A DNA stretch of 14,713 nucleotides, taken from NCBI GenBank assembly GCA_029071285.1, contig JAIEAS010000188.1:1-14713 (forward strand), in the 5' to 3' direction. The stretch is from Clostridia bacterium (GTDB taxonomy: Bacteria; Bacillota; Clostridia; Christensenellales; Borkfalkiaceae). The number at the start of each line of letters is the position of its first letter. Position 1 is the first letter of the stretch. The translations under genes were made by a program, and so were the position numbers. The notes under the pieces are model-generated. The model saw nothing but the letters and a program-made list of their open reading frames with translations. It was not told the origin of the DNA and did no database searches. This document shows positions 13,619-14,713 of the stretch, piece after piece.

Positions 13619-13878
13619 TGTCATTTCGAGCGAAGGAAGACGAGCGAAGCGAGCGTCGTACCGACGGCGAAGCCGTACCGAGTCGAGAGAATCCCCTCGT
13701 GGTCTGCTCGGGGCTGATTAAAATGAATCCGCCTTAAAAAACGTCCGTATCAATTGCGGTGAAAAGGTTTTGCGCGAATACTGCTACGCACGCGCAAAAA
13801 GATTCTTCGTCTGCACACAGCACGACGGCAAAGCTGTTTCAATTGATTATTTTCGGCTGTGTTCCGCTCAGAATGACG
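13619..13878. repeat. Palindrome-rich interspersed repeat-like element with imperfect terminal inverted repeats
   Basis: This 260-bp stretch has no credible gene and makes up most of the gene-free stretch 13475-13936. The ends are related: GTCATTTCGAGCG (13620-13632) and CGCTCAGAATGAC (13865-13877) are inverted copies matching at 11 of 13 positions. Inside are two copies of the hairpin core GCGAAGC (13644-13650 and 13667-13673, the second within ACGGC-GAA-GCCGT), a 9-bp perfect stem TTTTGCGCG/CGCGCAAAA (13768-13776, 13791-13799), AGAATC/GATTCT (13688-13693, 13801-13806) and ATCAATTG/CAATTGAT (13749-13756, 13840-13847). Motifs of the GTCATT-TCGAGCGAAGCGAG type recur in many bacterial genomes as I remember, so it is probably a non-autonomous, multi-copy element. 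Copy number cannot be seen from one window. Confidence 0.6.
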
Positions 13879-13897
13879 GGGTTTTCTTTGCGCATAC

Positions 13898-13927
13898 AAA
13901 AAGCAGGAAGTTTTATGTTCCTGCTTT
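13898..13927 (-). terminator. Rho-independent terminator of the XRE regulator genes
   Basis: AAAGCAGGAA (13900-13909) pairs perfectly with TTCCTGCTTT (13918-13927) around an 8-nt loop. Leftward, the stem runs directly into TTTTT. It lies 10 bp past the stop of the small XRE regulator gene. Confidence 0.88.
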
Positions 13928-13936
13928 AAATTTATG

Positions 13937-14179
13937 TTAATCGTCGTCCTCTAACTCGTTAAAATAATCTCTATCGAAAAATTCTGACAAGGTAATTCCT
14001 GCTCCCTCGCAAAAACTTTTGATAGTTGTTACTTTCGGGCATTTCGTCCGTCCCTTCATTAAATCATAAAGAGCCGACGGCGACTTGCCGCCGTTTAAAC
14101 ACGCCTTACAGATGTTATTACCCTTTTCTTCGCATATCTCCTTGATACGCTTTAAAATTGCTTCGTTTGTACTCAACAT
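13937..14179 (-). CDS. Small XRE-family (Cro/C1 helix-turn-helix) regulator
   Basis: An 80-aa protein that is essentially one DNA-binding domain. The helix-turn-helix region spans roughly residues 20-58 (KACLNGGKSPSALYDLMKGR), followed by the typical last helix VTTIKSFCEGAGITLSEFF and an acidic tail ELEDDD. Small proteins of this form are common in Clostridia, often as stand-alone regulators or in mobile regions. No effector domain is present. The start ATG 14179 has only a weak AGG 6 nt upstream. It lies 66 bp after the tandem-domain regulator and may share its transcript, ending at the adjacent terminator. Nothing in the sequence ties it to the pectin genes, which lie beyond the repeat element. 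Confidence 0.85.
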   Translation of the reverse strand: MLSTNEAILKRIKEICEEKGNNICKACLNGGKSPSALYDLMKGRTKCPKVTTIKSFCEGAGITLSEFFDRDYFNELEDDD

Positions 14180-14245
14180 AACTAACCTGTTAATCCAAAA
14201 CTTTCTTGCCTGTATAACGCTTTATTTATAAGTTGCCTTCCCGTA

Positions 14246-14692
14246 TTATTTATCGTCAGTTCTGCCTAACAAATAATCAATTGACACTTTGAAATATTCC
14301 GACAACTCAATTAAGTTTATAATAGACGGAATATACTTTTTGTTTTTCCAATTAGTAGTATAGCTCGTTGAAATGTGTAACTTCTGCGTAATAACGTAAT
14401 CGGTCAGATTCTTTTCAGCTTTTAATGCCTGATACCTTTCCAAAAACGTTGTTGCCGTTTCAGCTTTTACAAAATACGGATTATCCGTTCTGTTTAAAAG
14501 ATACTCAACCGATATGTTAAAGTAATCGGCAATTCTTATTAAAATAACAGGTTTCGGGATAATACCAAATTCTGTAATCTTGCCAAAAACGTTATAATCA
14601 ATGTTCAGCAGTTTAGGAATTTCCGATTTTTTACAGTCTAAATCGCTTATAAGTTCTGAAAATCTTTGTTTAAATTCTTCCGAATGTTCCAT
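14246..14692 (-). CDS. Tandem-domain XRE-type DNA-binding protein
   Basis: A 148-aa protein made of two helix-turn-helix-type repeats of equal length. Residues 7-70 and 83-146 align without a gap over 64 positions with 19 identities, including the shared endings YFNISVEYLLNRTD and YFKVSIDYLLGRTD. This terminal block is typical of XRE regulators of Firmicutes. The first copy looks degenerate in the recognition-helix region (NVFGKITEFGIIPK), while the second keeps the usual SYTTNWKNKKYIPS pattern. ATG 14692 has no recognisable Shine-Dalgarno; upstream is very AT-rich with CATAAT only 4 nt before the start, so it may be leaderless or start elsewhere beyond the window. The gene is more AT-rich than the pectin locus, which hints at separate acquisition. 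Targets unknown. Confidence 0.82.
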   Translation of the reverse strand: MEHSEEFKQRFSELISDLDCKKSEIPKLLNIDYNVFGKITEFGIIPKPVILIRIADYFNISVEYLLNRTDNPYFVKAETATTFLERYQALKAEKNLTDYVITQKLHISTSYTTNWKNKKYIPSIINLIELSEYFKVSIDYLLGRTDDK

Positions 14693-14713
14693 AGCTATTA
14701 TGCTATATTTTAT

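Noticed and set aside
13619..13878. CRISPR array or tRNA gene in the repeat-rich gap
   Set aside because: There are no regularly spaced direct repeats with unique spacers and no cloverleaf with a T-loop; the structure is made of inverted repeats.

Overview
The window looks like a chromosomal carbohydrate-utilisation locus from a Gram-positive, Clostridia-like bacterium, plausibly an uncultured gut or plant-matter degrader. The clues are strong GGAGG-type ribosome binding sites, a lipoprotein solute receptor with a clear lipobox, an MsmX/UgpC-type ATPase, YteP/YtcP (LplB-type) permeases, and extended -10 promoters. I cannot assign a genus.

Layout. Positions 1-107 hold the 3' end of a rightward gene I cannot identify, closed by a convergent terminator at 132-163. 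From about 12.45 kb down to 221 there is one dense leftward array of eleven genes. In transcription order it encodes a 6-TM membrane protein, a YteP-like permease, a YtcP-like permease, a very large lipoprotein solute-binding protein (946 aa), two small 4-TM proteins, the MsmX-like ATPase, two more 4-TM proteins, a GH28 polygalacturonase and a GH105 unsaturated-uronyl hydrolase. Several genes overlap or are spaced by a few bases. Two intercistronic hairpins (after the receptor gene and between the last two 4-TM genes) probably set different mRNA levels for the modules. A divergent gene at 12548-13474 encodes a CE8 pectin methylesterase. The two transcription units share a 160-bp promoter region carrying a 9-bp inverted repeat, one arm of which is the leftward -10.

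Right of the methylesterase terminator (13505-13526) is a gene-free stretch with a roughly 260-bp palindrome-rich element bounded by imperfect inverted repeats, which looks like an interspersed non-autonomous repeat. The right end is visibly more AT-rich and carries two small leftward regulators of the Cro/C1 (XRE) type, one with a tandemly duplicated DNA-binding domain.

How it works together (inference from families). Pectic oligosaccharides, probably still methylated, are captured by the receptor and imported by the YteP/YtcP pair driven by the MsmX-like ATPase. The methylesterase, GH28 and GH105 have no signal peptide and should act in the cytosol, removing methyl groups, non-reducing galacturonate and unsaturated uronyl caps. 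No lyase, secreted depolymerase or uronate catabolism gene is visible here. The most novel aspect is the set of five unrecognised small polytopic membrane proteins built into the transporter operon.
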